Shown: positions 34,678 to 43,227, counted from the first letter of the stretch. The stretch is DNA of 64,000 nt from JAUZOB01 sp963692465 (GCA_963692465.1 OY829943.1:496001-560000), one strand, 5' to 3'. Numbers and translations: made by a program. The notes: generated by a model not told the origin, from the sequence alone.

Positions 34678-35193
34678 ATGCTAACATTTGAAAAAGCAGA
34701 ATATTTATTACAACTTTCTAAAACAGTATATATCAATGAAGAGGAGAAAAAAACAATTTCTATTGAGCAGAAATTCCCATTTCAGAAAAAATATATACTT
34801 ATTTCTCCGGAGGATAGAAACTACATATTCATTTATGACATAAATCAGAGTTCTAAAAATAAGTTTAAGCTTTCATTGTATCTATTTGATGATGAAACAA
34901 AAATTGGGTTACTCCGTATTGATTTTAATGGAGGACATACAAATCCTCAAACTGCAAATGAAAAAGTTCCTGAGAAATTTTTGCCTTATATGGGTAAAAA
35001 ATTTGATTATACAGATTCTCATGTTCATTATTATGTCGAAGATTATGGAATATCATGGGCAATGCCGCTTAACGAAGATTCGTTCCCTATAAAGGATATT
35101 ACAAATTCTAATGATATATTGCAGGCTTTTTTAAAGTTCAATTCAACAATAAACTTGACAACCGTATTTCTGATAAATCAATTACTAATATGA
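34678..35193 (+). CDS. DUF6978 family protein
   Basis: A 171-residue protein from the ATG at 34678 (MLTFEKAEYLLQLSK); the longer frame from 34594 is unlikely. The first ~25 residues form a helix, followed by beta strands and the family-like features IGLLRIDFNGGHTNPQ, NEKVPEKFLPYMGKKF and SHVHYYVEDYGISWAMPL. DUF6978 proteins are small, of unknown function, and scattered in accessory regions. The stop overlaps the next start as ATGA, so the two gene products are translationally coupled. Low GC compared with neighbours suggests transfer. Confidence 0.72.
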   Translation: MLTFEKAEYLLQLSKTVYINEEEKKTISIEQKFPFQKKYILISPEDRNYIFIYDINQSSKNKFKLSLYLFDDETKIGLLRIDFNGGHTNPQTANEKVPEKFLPYMGKKFDYTDSHVHYYVEDYGISWAMPLNEDSFPIKDITNSNDILQAFLKFNSTINLTTVFLINQLLI

Positions 35194-35993
35194 TCGATAC
35201 GTGGGAAAATGAATTAGATGAATTGATTGATAAGTATTACGATTTTCTGAAAGGTCGCACATCAGTCATAACAAATACAGGGACAGAATGGGCCGTCATT
35301 AGTACTCCATTTATTGGATTATTTAATGATGCGCTTGAAGTATATGTAAAAAAAGAGAATGGAAGAATTCTTTTGTCTGATGATGGAGTAACTGTAAAAA
35401 ACCTAGATCTAAGTGGAGTAACAATATCTCGCTCGCCTAGGAGAAGAGATTTTTTAGATAAAATTCTATTAAACTATGATATCCGGTTCGATGGAAATGA
35501 ACTTTTGACAGAAGCAACGGAAAAGACATTCGCACAGAAAAAACACAACCTTATTTCTGCTATATCGGAAATAAATGACATGTATTTGCTCTCTCAATCA
35601 TCTGTTACATCAATTTTTAAAGAGGACGTAAATGCATATTTGAACGAGCAGAATATTATCTACACCCCCCAATTCATATCAAAGGGCAGTACTGGCCTTG
35701 ATTTTACATTTGATTTTCAAATAGCATATCAGACCAAGGAGATTGTAATAAAATCATTCAATAGTGTAAATAAAGCTAATATTCCAAATTTTTTATTCAC
35801 TTGGGAAGATATAAAAAAGGCCCGTCAACAATTAACAAACAAAAAAGTAGTCAGTTTAGCTTTCATTAATGATGGGAACAAAAAAGTTCAAGAAGAATAT
35901 TTAAATGCATTGCAGAGTCGTAATGCGGACTACATTCTTTGGTCACAAAGATACGACGACAATAGCATTATGAAATTGAAAGAAGCCGTATAA
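35190..35993 (+). CDS. DUF1828-DUF1829 domain protein
   Basis: A 267-residue protein. The N-terminal DUF1828 domain (about 30-110) shows STPFIGLFNDALEVYVKKEN then ILLSDDGVTVKNLDLSG. The C-terminal DUF1829 domain (about 145-255) shows LDFTFDFQIAYQTKEIVIKS and KKVVSLAFINDGNKKVQEEY. Proteins with this pair occur in accessory DNA and have been suspected to be nuclease-like or defence-linked, but there is no established function. An E/D-x-K catalytic motif is not clearly present: the nearest is EIVIKS. Coupled to the DUF6978 gene by a 4-bp overlap. Confidence 0.78.
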   Translation: MIDTWENELDELIDKYYDFLKGRTSVITNTGTEWAVISTPFIGLFNDALEVYVKKENGRILLSDDGVTVKNLDLSGVTISRSPRRRDFLDKILLNYDIRFDGNELLTEATEKTFAQKKHNLISAISEINDMYLLSQSSVTSIFKEDVNAYLNEQNIIYTPQFISKGSTGLDFTFDFQIAYQTKEIVIKSFNSVNKANIPNFLFTWEDIKKARQQLTNKKVVSLAFINDGNKKVQEEYLNALQSRNADYILWSQRYDDNSIMKLKEAV

Positions 35994-36189
35994 TCCTCTG
36001 GAGTTGCTAACTTTATCCGGACAAGTTAAGGATAAAACGAGACCGTAATTAAAGCTCTGTACCATTTTATAATTGGACATTAGGCAGAGTTCCTATTACC
36101 GTCTCCAAATCTTCTTGTGGTTAAAACACATCACCTGAATTGATGAAGAACCTGCTTCGCCGGAATACTCAACCAGAATTATTTTGTAT

Positions 36190-36627
36190 TTAAATGTCTT
36201 TCTTCTCGAAAGAATTTGAGTCAATGATTGGCAAAATTGCATTCTGTAAGAATGTACCCTTAAATTGAGAGAACATCACACCTCTTATTGTTGAGATAGA
36301 AATAGAATTGAGCATTACCGCAAGATTATCGGGTAAAGATATTTGTTGAGTTTTTTTTGATCGGAAATCATCGAAATTGGCAATCTCAAAAACACAACTT
36401 GCTTTAAGCGATCCTAAACAGGCTTTACTGTCTTCATGTATTGTATCAACAGAAGTAACAACAATTACCCATTTCTTATCAGGATCAATTCTTTGCTCAA
36501 GATTGATATTATAATGGAAAGTCGTTTGCGCTGACAACGGTTGCACTGGTTGATCTAGCTTAAAATCTAATAGTTCAATACTTTTTAATTGAAACGTGAT
36601 TTGTGGTTCGCTTTTTGTGTTTTTCAT
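36190..36627 (-). CDS. SecB-like chaperone of a toxin-antitoxin-chaperone module
   Basis: A 145-residue protein from the ATG at 36627, which overlaps the antitoxin stop as ATGA (a start at 36636 would add 3 residues). The chain is beta-rich like SecB (ITFQLKSIELLDFKLDQP, TTFHYNINLEQRIDPDKKWV) and ends with the characteristic SISISTIRGVMFSQFKGTFL and a polar tail. Canonical SecB is about 155 residues and lies near secretion or glycolytic genes. Here the partners are HTH and toxin genes, which is the TAC arrangement first described for M. tuberculosis Rv1957. It should fold and protect the antitoxin. Confidence 0.82.
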   Translation of the reverse strand: MKNTKSEPQITFQLKSIELLDFKLDQPVQPLSAQTTFHYNINLEQRIDPDKKWVIVVTSVDTIHEDSKACLGSLKASCVFEIANFDDFRSKKTQQISLPDNLAVMLNSISISTIRGVMFSQFKGTFLQNAILPIIDSNSFEKKDI

Positions 36628-37067
36628 GACAGACATAGATTGCTACTTGTTTCAGTACACACAGAATTTTGTCCCTGGTATTGTTTTAACGGATAACTCA
36701 TTAGCCCTCCGATATGTGATGTCGGACCTTCTGAGATTCTTATATTTTCGTTTACCCCCTGATATACAAAAACTTGTTTCTTTGGCACATCATCAACGGA
36801 GACCAAATTAATACTCAAAACCTCCTCAATACACAAAAGAGTATCCAGATTAAAGTTATGAGTTCCACTTAACCATTTGGTTATTTCAGAAGGTCGTTTG
36901 TGCAATGCTTCAGCAAAGTTCTTCTTTTTCCAACCCTTGTCTTCTATCCCTTTACCAATTTTGATAGCCAGCATCATTCTTTTTCTTGTTTTTTCAGCCT
37001 CTTCAGGTGTGATTTTATTAAGAATCCTTTCTAAAATAGGACTGTGATATACTTCTACTTTACTCAT
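36624..37067 (-). CDS. HTH-type (HigA-like) antitoxin with C-terminal chaperone-addiction tail
   Basis: A 147-residue protein. Residues about 25-90 form an XRE/Cro helix-turn-helix (KKKNFAEALHKRPSEITKWL, SGTHNFNLDTLLCIEEVLSI). The C-terminal ~50 residues (FVYQGVNENIRISEGPTSHI onward) are not part of the HTH and match the position of the ChAD extension that makes TAC antitoxins depend on a SecB-like chaperone. It overlaps the toxin by 4 bp and the chaperone by 4 bp. It should neutralise the toxin and repress the operon through the palindrome at 37582-37607. Confidence 0.85.
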   Translation of the reverse strand: MSKVEVYHSPILERILNKITPEEAEKTRKRMMLAIKIGKGIEDKGWKKKNFAEALHKRPSEITKWLSGTHNFNLDTLLCIEEVLSINLVSVDDVPKKQVFVYQGVNENIRISEGPTSHIGGLMSYPLKQYQGQNSVCTETSSNLCLS

Positions 37068-37561
37068 AATTCCTCATCATTAAATTCTAAATCACCATCA
37101 AAGTTCATATAATCAATTGAGTAATATATTTCATGATCCTTCATTCTTTGTGTAATATTCGAAGAAACTTGTCGTAAAAAATAATTTTCATCTTTAAGCT
37201 TATCGTCTTCCTGTAGCGCATGCATACTTTTGGGTTTATATCCTCCCCCACCCAATATGACAATTGATGTTCCATATCGAATACAATATAGACGTAGTCG
37301 GCTATTCGGCGAGTCATACAGAGCACAGACTCCATCTCCGGGTTTGCCTTCCTTAAGCTTAAATAACTGTTCTTTCGCCCCGGTATAATGCCCTATTGTA
37401 TATAGACGATCAGTAATGTCTGCTATTTCACTTTCAAATAAAATTTCATTCTCTTCTAAAAAGCGGTCAAATAAGTTTATTTGTTCATCCTCTAAATACA
37501 CAGCATATATAGATGCCTTATCACCACTAATTTGATCCATTTTTACCAACTTGTATTTCAT
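37064..37561 (-). CDS. HigB/RelE-like toxin candidate
   Basis: A 165-residue protein. The core SEIADITDRLYTIGHYTGAK, EQLFKLKEGKPGDGVCALYD, SRLRLYCIRYGTSIVILGGG and GYKPK matches a Bacteroidetes HigB-like family related to RelE ribosome-dependent mRNA interferases. The C-terminal ~45 residues, DENYFLRQVSSNITQRMKDH and an acidic tail, extend beyond the usual ~95-residue RelE fold. First gene of the TAC module. The toxin activity is inferred from family and context. Confidence 0.82.
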   Translation of the reverse strand: MKYKLVKMDQISGDKASIYAVYLEDEQINLFDRFLEENEILFESEIADITDRLYTIGHYTGAKEQLFKLKEGKPGDGVCALYDSPNSRLRLYCIRYGTSIVILGGGGYKPKSMHALQEDDKLKDENYFLRQVSSNITQRMKDHEIYYSIDYMNFDGDLEFNDEEL

Positions 37562-37576
37562 TTAAACCAGATTTTT

Positions 37577-37584
37577 CAAATATA
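37577..37584 (-). promoter_or_regulatory. -7 promoter box of the TAC operon
   Basis: TATATTTG on the minus strand, 16 bp before the toxin ATG, so the mRNA leader is very short. The box overlaps the operator palindrome. Confidence 0.6.
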
Positions 37585-37607
37585 CACTATTTCACTCAAA
37601 AGTGTAT
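37582..37607 (-). promoter_or_regulatory. Putative TAC operator palindrome
   Basis: ATACACT (37582-37588) and AGTGTAT (37601-37607) form a perfect 7-bp inverted repeat with a 12-bp spacer, overlapping the -7 box. This is the expected place for autorepression by the HTH antitoxin. Confidence 0.6.
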
Positions 37608-37963
37608 TTTTTGTGAATTTATTTTTTACAATTTCACTTATAACATTAGATTGATTCACAATTAGTATTTAATGAACACATAAAGCTAATAGCAATTCTA
37701 AATTATTATTCCATAAAAATTATGTTTTTAAATATTCATTGAAATACAAGCAACTAAGAAGTTCCTATTATCCTCCTGACTAGCCCTAATTATATTCTGT
37801 AAAGTTTATTTCAATACAATGTCCGGTTATCTTCATGATGCTGATCAAAAAAATAGTAAGCCAGCATAAGTCCCGGAGAATTCCAGATGAGTGGACTTAA
37901 GAAAATATCATCAATTTATCCTTCCAAGGGTGCACAACATTAAACATTTTCTGATTTGTTAAT
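37608..37963. other. Intergenic region upstream of the TAC module and patatin gene
   Basis: About 355 AT-rich bases between two divergent transcription units. I see no ORF, tRNA-derived repeat or RNA gene. It likely marks the right edge of the accessory region. Confidence 0.4.
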
Positions 37964-37971
37964 TACATTTG
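37964..37971 (+). promoter_or_regulatory. -7 promoter box of the patatin gene
   Basis: TACATTTG, about 20 bp before the ATG at 37992, with the strong Shine-Dalgarno sequence GGAGGAG at 37980-37986 in between. It lies after the ATG at 37956, which rules that start out. Confidence 0.55.
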
Positions 37972-37991
37972 TTCTCACGGAGGAGAAAATT

Positions 37992-38858
37992 ATGAAATCG
38001 TATTCAGACATAGGTCTTGTTATGGAAGGTGGCGGCTTCCGGGGAATTTATACGGCCGGAGTACTTGATGCCTTCTTAAAGGAAAATTTGTTTTTTGATT
38101 ATGCAATCGGAGTCTCGGCCGGCGCAGCTTACAGTGTATCTTATATTGCCGGACAATACGGACGAAATCTAAAAGTCAACCAATACGTCACTGATGAACG
38201 TTATTGCGGACTGAAGCATTTCGTTAAAAACGGAAATTTTTTCAACTGGGACTTTGTCTATAAAGAGATTCCCACCAAACTTGTCCCTTTTGATTATGAA
38301 CACTTTACTGCTTCCGGAACCCGTATGCGGGTCGGCATGACGAATTGCAGAACAGGAATGGCAGAATATAAAGACCTGGATGCCAGATCGCAAGATCGAT
38401 TCAAAGATTTACTGGCTGCCACTTCGTCTATTCCGGTTATCTCGAAGATGCAGAAAATAGATCATGAATATTATCTGGATGGAGGGGTTTCCGATTCAAT
38501 CCCAATTAATCAGGCTATTGCCGACGGAATGGAACGTTCTATCGTCATTCTCACCCGCGATGCCTCCTATCGGAAAGAAAAAATAAAATTCGGACTGCTT
38601 CTCAAAATGATATACCGTAAATATCCGAAACTGTATCAATCGCTGATGGCTCGGGATGAAACCTATAACCATACACTTGACCAGCTGGCTGAACTTGAAA
38701 AGGAAGGAAAAGTCTTTATCATCCGTCCGTCAAAGCCACTACCAATTTCGCGGATGGAAAATAATCCGACCGCATTATCCAAAGTTTATCATGCTTCGGT
38801 CAAAGAGGCAGAAGAACTGATTCCCAGCTTAAAATCATGGATTAATCAAGAAGCCTGA
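37992..38858 (+). CDS. Patatin-like phospholipase
   Basis: A 288-residue protein from the ATG at 37992 with a Shine-Dalgarno GGAGGAG nearby. The oxyanion loop GLVMEGGGFRGIYTAGVLDA, the serine lipase motif GVSAG and the catalytic Asp motif YLDGGVSDSIPI are all intact, giving the Ser-Asp dyad of patatins. The rest, with VILTRDASYRKEKIKFGLLL and ELEKEGKVFIIRPSKPLPIS, matches the YjjU-like bacterial subgroup. It likely hydrolyses acyl esters of phospholipids in the cytoplasm or at the inner membrane; substrate unknown. Confidence 0.92.
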   Translation: MKSYSDIGLVMEGGGFRGIYTAGVLDAFLKENLFFDYAIGVSAGAAYSVSYIAGQYGRNLKVNQYVTDERYCGLKHFVKNGNFFNWDFVYKEIPTKLVPFDYEHFTASGTRMRVGMTNCRTGMAEYKDLDARSQDRFKDLLAATSSIPVISKMQKIDHEYYLDGGVSDSIPINQAIADGMERSIVILTRDASYRKEKIKFGLLLKMIYRKYPKLYQSLMARDETYNHTLDQLAELEKEGKVFIIRPSKPLPISRMENNPTALSKVYHASVKEAEELIPSLKSWINQEA

Positions 38859-38964
38859 GATTCGTGCTCCGGGATTGCAAACCAGATTGAAACAAAAAGT
38901 TAGTAACTCTGCCCACATCAATCAATGAATTCAAAATAAGGAAAATCTCCTGTTCTTTTATATA

Positions 38965-38972
38965 TATCTTTG
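38965..38972 (+). promoter_or_regulatory. -7 promoter box of the Gfo/Idh gene
   Basis: TATCTTTG, matching TAnnTTTG, 23 bp before the ATG at 38996. Confidence 0.45.
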
Positions 38973-38995
38973 AATGAACTTATTCGGATATAGCG

Positions 38996-40045
38996 ATGAA
39001 AAAACGAATCATTAAAGTTGGATTAGCGTCATACGGCATGTCAGGGAAAGTCTTTCAGGCTCCGGTTATTCAGGCTGCCGGCGGTTTTGAAATCACTCAT
39101 ATTCTTGAACGCAGTAAAAATCTTTCGGTCGTTGATTTCCCGAAGGCAACAATTGTAAGGACTTTCGAAGAGCTTATTCTGAGCGACGTAGAAGTGGTGA
39201 TTATCAATACTCCGGATAAGATGCATTACCCGATGGCTAAAGAGGCTTTACTTGCCGGGAAAAATGTCGTTATCGAAAAGCCTTTTGCATCAACAGTCGA
39301 AGAAGGCAAAGAACTGATTAACATTGCACAGAAACAAAGAAAGATTCTGACGGTTTATCAAAACCGTCGGTTGGATAATGGATTCCGAACCATCCAAAAG
39401 ATCATCAAAGAGAAATACCTGGGAGAAATTGTTGAATTCGAATCCCGCTTTGACCGTTACAAAGATCACATTGCCGAAGGATCATGGAAAGAAGATGCGT
39501 CTAATACTTACAGTCTTCTTTATAATCTCGGTCCTCATTTGGTTGATCAGGCCGTAGTGCTGTTCGGTGCACCACTTGCCGTAACTGCACGACTGACAGA
39601 GGTTAGACCCGGAAGTAAGACGAACGATTATTTCCATCTTCGATTGGATTATCCGCACCTGACCGCTTTACTCAGGGCTTCCTATCTGGCAAGAGAAGCT
39701 GCTTTTACACTTGCCATACATGGATCTAACGGGTCATACATTAAATATGGCGTGGACCCGCAGGAAGAAAAGCTAAAACAGGGATCTCTCCCCGGAGGTC
39801 CTTATTGGGGAAAAGAAGACAGCAGTCATTGGGGTATACTGAATGTGACCTTACGGGGAATCCCTTACCGTGAACCCATTGAATCGCTTCCCGGTTGCTA
39901 TCCTGAATTCTATAAAAACCTTTACAAGGCGATCACTCAGGGAGAAGAACTAATGGTCAAACCGGAAGAATCACTAACCGTTATTCGTATTCTCGAAGCA
40001 GCTATTGAGAGTCACCTGCAAATGCGTTCTATTCCTCTTTCCTGA
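38996..40045 (+). CDS. Gfo/Idh/MocA family oxidoreductase
   Basis: A 349-residue NAD(P)-dependent enzyme. The Rossmann domain starts KVGLASYGMSGKVFQAPVIQ (G-x-x-G-x-x-x variant with a YGMSGKVF loop common in this subgroup). The conserved NTPDKMHYPMAKEALLAGKN and catalytic VVIEKPFASTVEEGKEL follow. The C-terminal half is the GFO_IDH_MocA_C beta-sheet domain with NLGPHLVDQAVVLFG. It likely oxidises or reduces a sugar or inositol-like substrate. No sugar genes lie next to it, so the substrate is open. Confidence 0.9.
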   Translation: MKKRIIKVGLASYGMSGKVFQAPVIQAAGGFEITHILERSKNLSVVDFPKATIVRTFEELILSDVEVVIINTPDKMHYPMAKEALLAGKNVVIEKPFASTVEEGKELINIAQKQRKILTVYQNRRLDNGFRTIQKIIKEKYLGEIVEFESRFDRYKDHIAEGSWKEDASNTYSLLYNLGPHLVDQAVVLFGAPLAVTARLTEVRPGSKTNDYFHLRLDYPHLTALLRASYLAREAAFTLAIHGSNGSYIKYGVDPQEEKLKQGSLPGGPYWGKEDSSHWGILNVTLRGIPYREPIESLPGCYPEFYKNLYKAITQGEELMVKPEESLTVIRILEAAIESHLQMRSIPLS

Positions 40046-40092
40046 GCAAAAACATTCAGGAGGAAGAGGTACCGGATCGGGTATTTCTCCGG

Positions 40093-40932
40093 TTAAAGAT
40101 TAAAATGGTTTCGTAAAGCAGCCGTTACCCCTGAATTCATATTATCCGTGGTAATTTTATAACCGTTTTTGAGTGGATCGGGAGCATTGGAAGTAAGATA
40201 AGATACCGCGGTAAAATCGAGCAGGTCTATATCGTTATAATCATTTCCGATTCCGATCGTTTCCAGGGGATCTATTCCCCGAAGAGCACACAGCGTGGCG
40301 GCTCCATGTCCTTTTGATACATTTTCAGGAAAAATCTCCATCCAAATATAATCAGGATCAGTCTGTGAGGTGGACCGAATAATCTTTACAAAGTTGAATT
40401 TTCCCTCCAGCTTTTGTTTCAGACTATTGTATTGCTTTTCAGAAGAAGACATCACAATGAGGAATTGAGAGGCGGAAAACTGCAGATAAGCAGACGGATT
40501 AAACCGACGAGCCAGTGCGGCATGATTCTTTAGATAAGATTCAAAATCGAAGCAATATTCCGAACCGGAAAAGTAATGGAAAAGATGATTCTCCGGAACC
40601 GCATCAAAAACCAAAAAAGAAAGATCATGCGTGATAAAAAAACGGACCAATTCACCGGCTTGTTGCGAAGTAAAATTACGTTTTTCAACAAGACGATTTT
40701 TCTGCCAGTCAAAGATTCCTGCACCGGAGGAAAAGATCACATAATCAAAAGGTATGGAGACTGGCACCACTTCCCTGACCTTTTTCATATTTCTGCCGGT
40801 AGCAATAACCCTTAGAATTCCCAGTTCCCCCAATCGGGACAGAGAGGTACGATCTTCCGGCGAAATTTGCTTATTATCCGTCAAAAGCGTACCATCTAAA
40901 TCGGTAAAAACCACCTTGTATTGCTGCATCAA
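40093..40932 (-). CDS. Cof-type HAD hydrolase
   Basis: A 279-residue phosphatase of the HAD superfamily, class IIB. Motif I VFTDLDGTLLTDNKQIS (Asp nucleophile), motif II VIATGRN, a C2 cap between, Lys in the ENVSKGHGAATLCAL segment and motif IV IGIGNDYNDIDLLDF are present. Such enzymes dephosphorylate sugar phosphates or cofactor precursors. Start could be Met1 or Met2. Divergent from dapB. Confidence 0.9.
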   Translation of the reverse strand: MMQQYKVVFTDLDGTLLTDNKQISPEDRTSLSRLGELGILRVIATGRNMKKVREVVPVSIPFDYVIFSSGAGIFDWQKNRLVEKRNFTSQQAGELVRFFITHDLSFLVFDAVPENHLFHYFSGSEYCFDFESYLKNHAALARRFNPSAYLQFSASQFLIVMSSSEKQYNSLKQKLEGKFNFVKIIRSTSQTDPDYIWMEIFPENVSKGHGAATLCALRGIDPLETIGIGNDYNDIDLLDFTAVSYLTSNAPDPLKNGYKITTDNMNSGVTAALRNHFNL

Positions 40933-41019
40933 TTTGTTCTATTTTTTGCTCTACGAATGTAATGATTTTCAAGAAAAGGTCACTTATTAATTAATTCACC
41001 ATGTTTAGCTCGTTTATTT

Positions 41020-41027
41020 TATCTTTG
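41020..41027 (+). promoter_or_regulatory. -7 promoter box of dapB
   Basis: TATCTTTG, matching TAnnTTTG, 27 bp before the ATG at 41055. A GTTTAG lies about where a -33 element would be. Confidence 0.5.
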
Positions 41028-41054
41028 TAAATCTATTACAAGAAAAACTGAATA

Positions 41055-41774
41055 ATGAAAATAGCACTTATCGGGTACGGGAAGATGGGGCATGAAATCG
41101 AAAAGATTGCCCTTGAAAGAGGACATGAGATAGGCCTCATTATCGATTTGAACAATCAGGCAGACCTTACGGCAGAAAAATTGGAAGGACATGATGTAGC
41201 AATCGAGTTCACCTCTCCGGTATCTGCCATTAATAATTACACCCAATGTATCGAAGCCCATATCCCTGTGGTAAGCGGAACAACCGGATGGTCGAAACAA
41301 AAAGAGAAAATAATGGTCCTGCTACAGCAATATGACGGGACTTTTTTTTATGCTTCCAACTTCAGTCTGGGTGTTAATCTATTTTTCGAACTCAATAAAC
41401 AGTTGGCAAGATTAATGGATCCGTTCGAGGATTACGAAATCAGCATTGAAGAAACACATCATATTCAGAAACTAGACGCGCCAAGTGGAACAGCCATCAC
41501 ACTAGCCGAAGGGATCATTGACAATCTGAACCGCAAGAAAAAATGGACCCTAAGTAATCAGCGCACATCTGACGCTTTAGTTATCAATCCGATTCGTCGC
41601 GGATCGGTTCCCGGAATTCATACCATCCGTTATGAATCTTCGGCCGATTTAATCACTATTCAACACGAAGCCAAAAGTCGCAGAGGATTTGCCATGGGAG
41701 CCGTCATTGCTGCGGAATTCACTTACGGCAAAAAAGGATGGCTTGGCATGAACGATTTATTAAGCAGTAAATAA
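41055..41774 (+). CDS. dapB: 4-hydroxy-tetrahydrodipicolinate reductase
   Basis: A 239-residue enzyme of lysine and diaminopimelate synthesis. The nucleotide-binding motif ALIGYGKMGHEIEK is at the N-terminus. The conserved VSGTTGW segment, the catalytic EETHHIQKLDAPSGTAITLA (His-His-x-x-K-x-DAPSGTA) and IRRGSVPGIHTIRYESSADL follow. Slightly shorter than proteobacterial DapB, as usual in Bacteroidetes. It precedes lepB by 41 bp, a conserved order in Bacteroidales. Confidence 0.96.
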   Translation: MKIALIGYGKMGHEIEKIALERGHEIGLIIDLNNQADLTAEKLEGHDVAIEFTSPVSAINNYTQCIEAHIPVVSGTTGWSKQKEKIMVLLQQYDGTFFYASNFSLGVNLFFELNKQLARLMDPFEDYEISIEETHHIQKLDAPSGTAITLAEGIIDNLNRKKKWTLSNQRTSDALVINPIRRGSVPGIHTIRYESSADLITIQHEAKSRRGFAMGAVIAAEFTYGKKGWLGMNDLLSSK

Positions 41775-41815
41775 ACCCTTTATATCCATATATTAACGTA
41801 TAATTTAAAAAAAGG

Positions 41816-43153
41816 ATGAAAGAATTAGTCAACAATAAATGGTTTAAATTTGGATCGATCACCCTACTCTACTGTCTTTGGGTAATCTGGCTTGAGAATT
41901 TTTGGTGGCTGATTGGAGTCGCAGTCATTTTCGATATCTACATCTCTAAAAAAGTACATTGGGCTTTCTGGAAGAAGAAAGGGGTGAAAGACGGACAACA
42001 GACCAAAACCGTCGAATGGATTGATGCCATTATTTTTGCAGTTATTGCAGCTTCTTTTATCCGTTTATTTTTCATCGAAGCTTATACCATTCCAACCTCT
42101 TCCATGGAGAAGACTTTGATGGTGGGGGATTATCTTTTTGTAAGTAAAGTCTCTTACGGACCGAAACTTCCGAATACTCCGTTGTCGTTCCCCTTTGTTC
42201 ATCATACCTTGCCTTTCTGCAAGACAACTAAATCTTATCTGACATGGATCCAAAATCCATATAAAAGAATTGCCGGATTCGGGCACGTAAAAAATAATGA
42301 TGTTGTGGTATTCAACTTTCCCGAAGGGGATACGGTTGCACTCAATCAACAGGCAGGAAGTTACTATCAATATGTTAGAAGCTACGGAAGACAAGCCGTA
42401 TGGGCCGATAAGAATTTCTTTGGCGATATTGTAGCCCGTCCGGTGGATAAACGGGAAAACTATATTAAACGATGCATCGGGATCCCTGGTGATCAGGTAC
42501 AGATTATCGACGGACAAGCTTACGTGAATGGGAAAAAACAAGCTTATTTTCCAGGCGTTCAATATAGCTATGAAATAACAACCGATGGGTCGGAGATTAA
42601 TCCGAAAGCTTTAGACCGCCTGGGTATTCCAATGGACGACCGTCAATCTTCGTATGCCAACAAATATCAGTTCCCGATGACCGATCAGCAGGCTGCCCAA
42701 ATCAAACGATTCAGAAATGTGGTATCCGTCGTCAAAACACTACAACCCCGAAATTTATGGGACCAGAGTATTTTCCCTTTTGCCAGTCAATATCCATGGA
42801 ACGTAGATAATTTTGGCCCGATTAGTATTCCAAAGAAAGGACAAACCATTCAGCTTAACACCTATAATCTACCACTTTATCAACGAGTCATTGTGTCTTA
42901 CGAAAGACATAAACTATGGGTAAAGGATAATCAGATTTATATTGATGGCAAACTGGCTACCACGTACACCTTTAATATGGATTATTACTGGATGCAGGGA
43001 GACAATCGACACAACTCAGCTGATTCACGTTATTGGGGATTTGTTCCCGAAGATCATATTGTCGGGAAAGCTGTTTTCATCTGGCTCTCGTTAGACAAAG
43101 ACAAATCTTTCTTAGGTGCAATTCGATGGGATCGGTTGTTCCGGTTTATATAA
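41816..43153 (+). CDS. lepB: Signal peptidase I
   Basis: A 445-residue S26 family membrane peptidase. Two N-terminal helices (about 13-44) and a third (about 69-86) precede the catalytic Ser96 in IPTSSMEKTL. The general-base Lys lies in ENYIKRCIGIPGDQVQIIDG. The late box MQGDNRHNSADSRYWGFVPE is intact. A large insertion in the middle is normal for Bacteroidetes LepB, which are about 450-480 residues. It cleaves signal peptides from exported proteins on the periplasmic face. Confidence 0.95.
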   Translation: MKELVNNKWFKFGSITLLYCLWVIWLENFWWLIGVAVIFDIYISKKVHWAFWKKKGVKDGQQTKTVEWIDAIIFAVIAASFIRLFFIEAYTIPTSSMEKTLMVGDYLFVSKVSYGPKLPNTPLSFPFVHHTLPFCKTTKSYLTWIQNPYKRIAGFGHVKNNDVVVFNFPEGDTVALNQQAGSYYQYVRSYGRQAVWADKNFFGDIVARPVDKRENYIKRCIGIPGDQVQIIDGQAYVNGKKQAYFPGVQYSYEITTDGSEINPKALDRLGIPMDDRQSSYANKYQFPMTDQQAAQIKRFRNVVSVVKTLQPRNLWDQSIFPFASQYPWNVDNFGPISIPKKGQTIQLNTYNLPLYQRVIVSYERHKLWVKDNQIYIDGKLATTYTFNMDYYWMQGDNRHNSADSRYWGFVPEDHIVGKAVFIWLSLDKDKSFLGAIRWDRLFRFI

Positions 43154-43170
43154 CAAGTATTTAAACGATT

Positions 43171-43208
43171 AAGCTGCTGTTCTGTCTTCATGGAACAGCA
43201 GCTTATTT
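43171..43208 (+). terminator. Intrinsic terminator after lepB
   Basis: Stem AAGCTGCTGTTC / GAACAGCAGCTT with a 10-nt loop, followed by ATTTGTTT, 17 bp after the lepB stop. Confidence 0.75.
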
Positions 43209-43227
43209 GTTTCTGATAAACATCAAG

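Noticed and set aside
36001..36189. Possible attachment-site duplicate of the tRNA-Leu 3' end
   Set aside because: No matching stretch of the tRNA 3' end was found in this gap or in 37608-37963.
42065..42562. 165-codon minus-strand ORF opposite lepB
   Set aside because: Shadow of lepB, whose catalytic motifs are intact on the plus strand.
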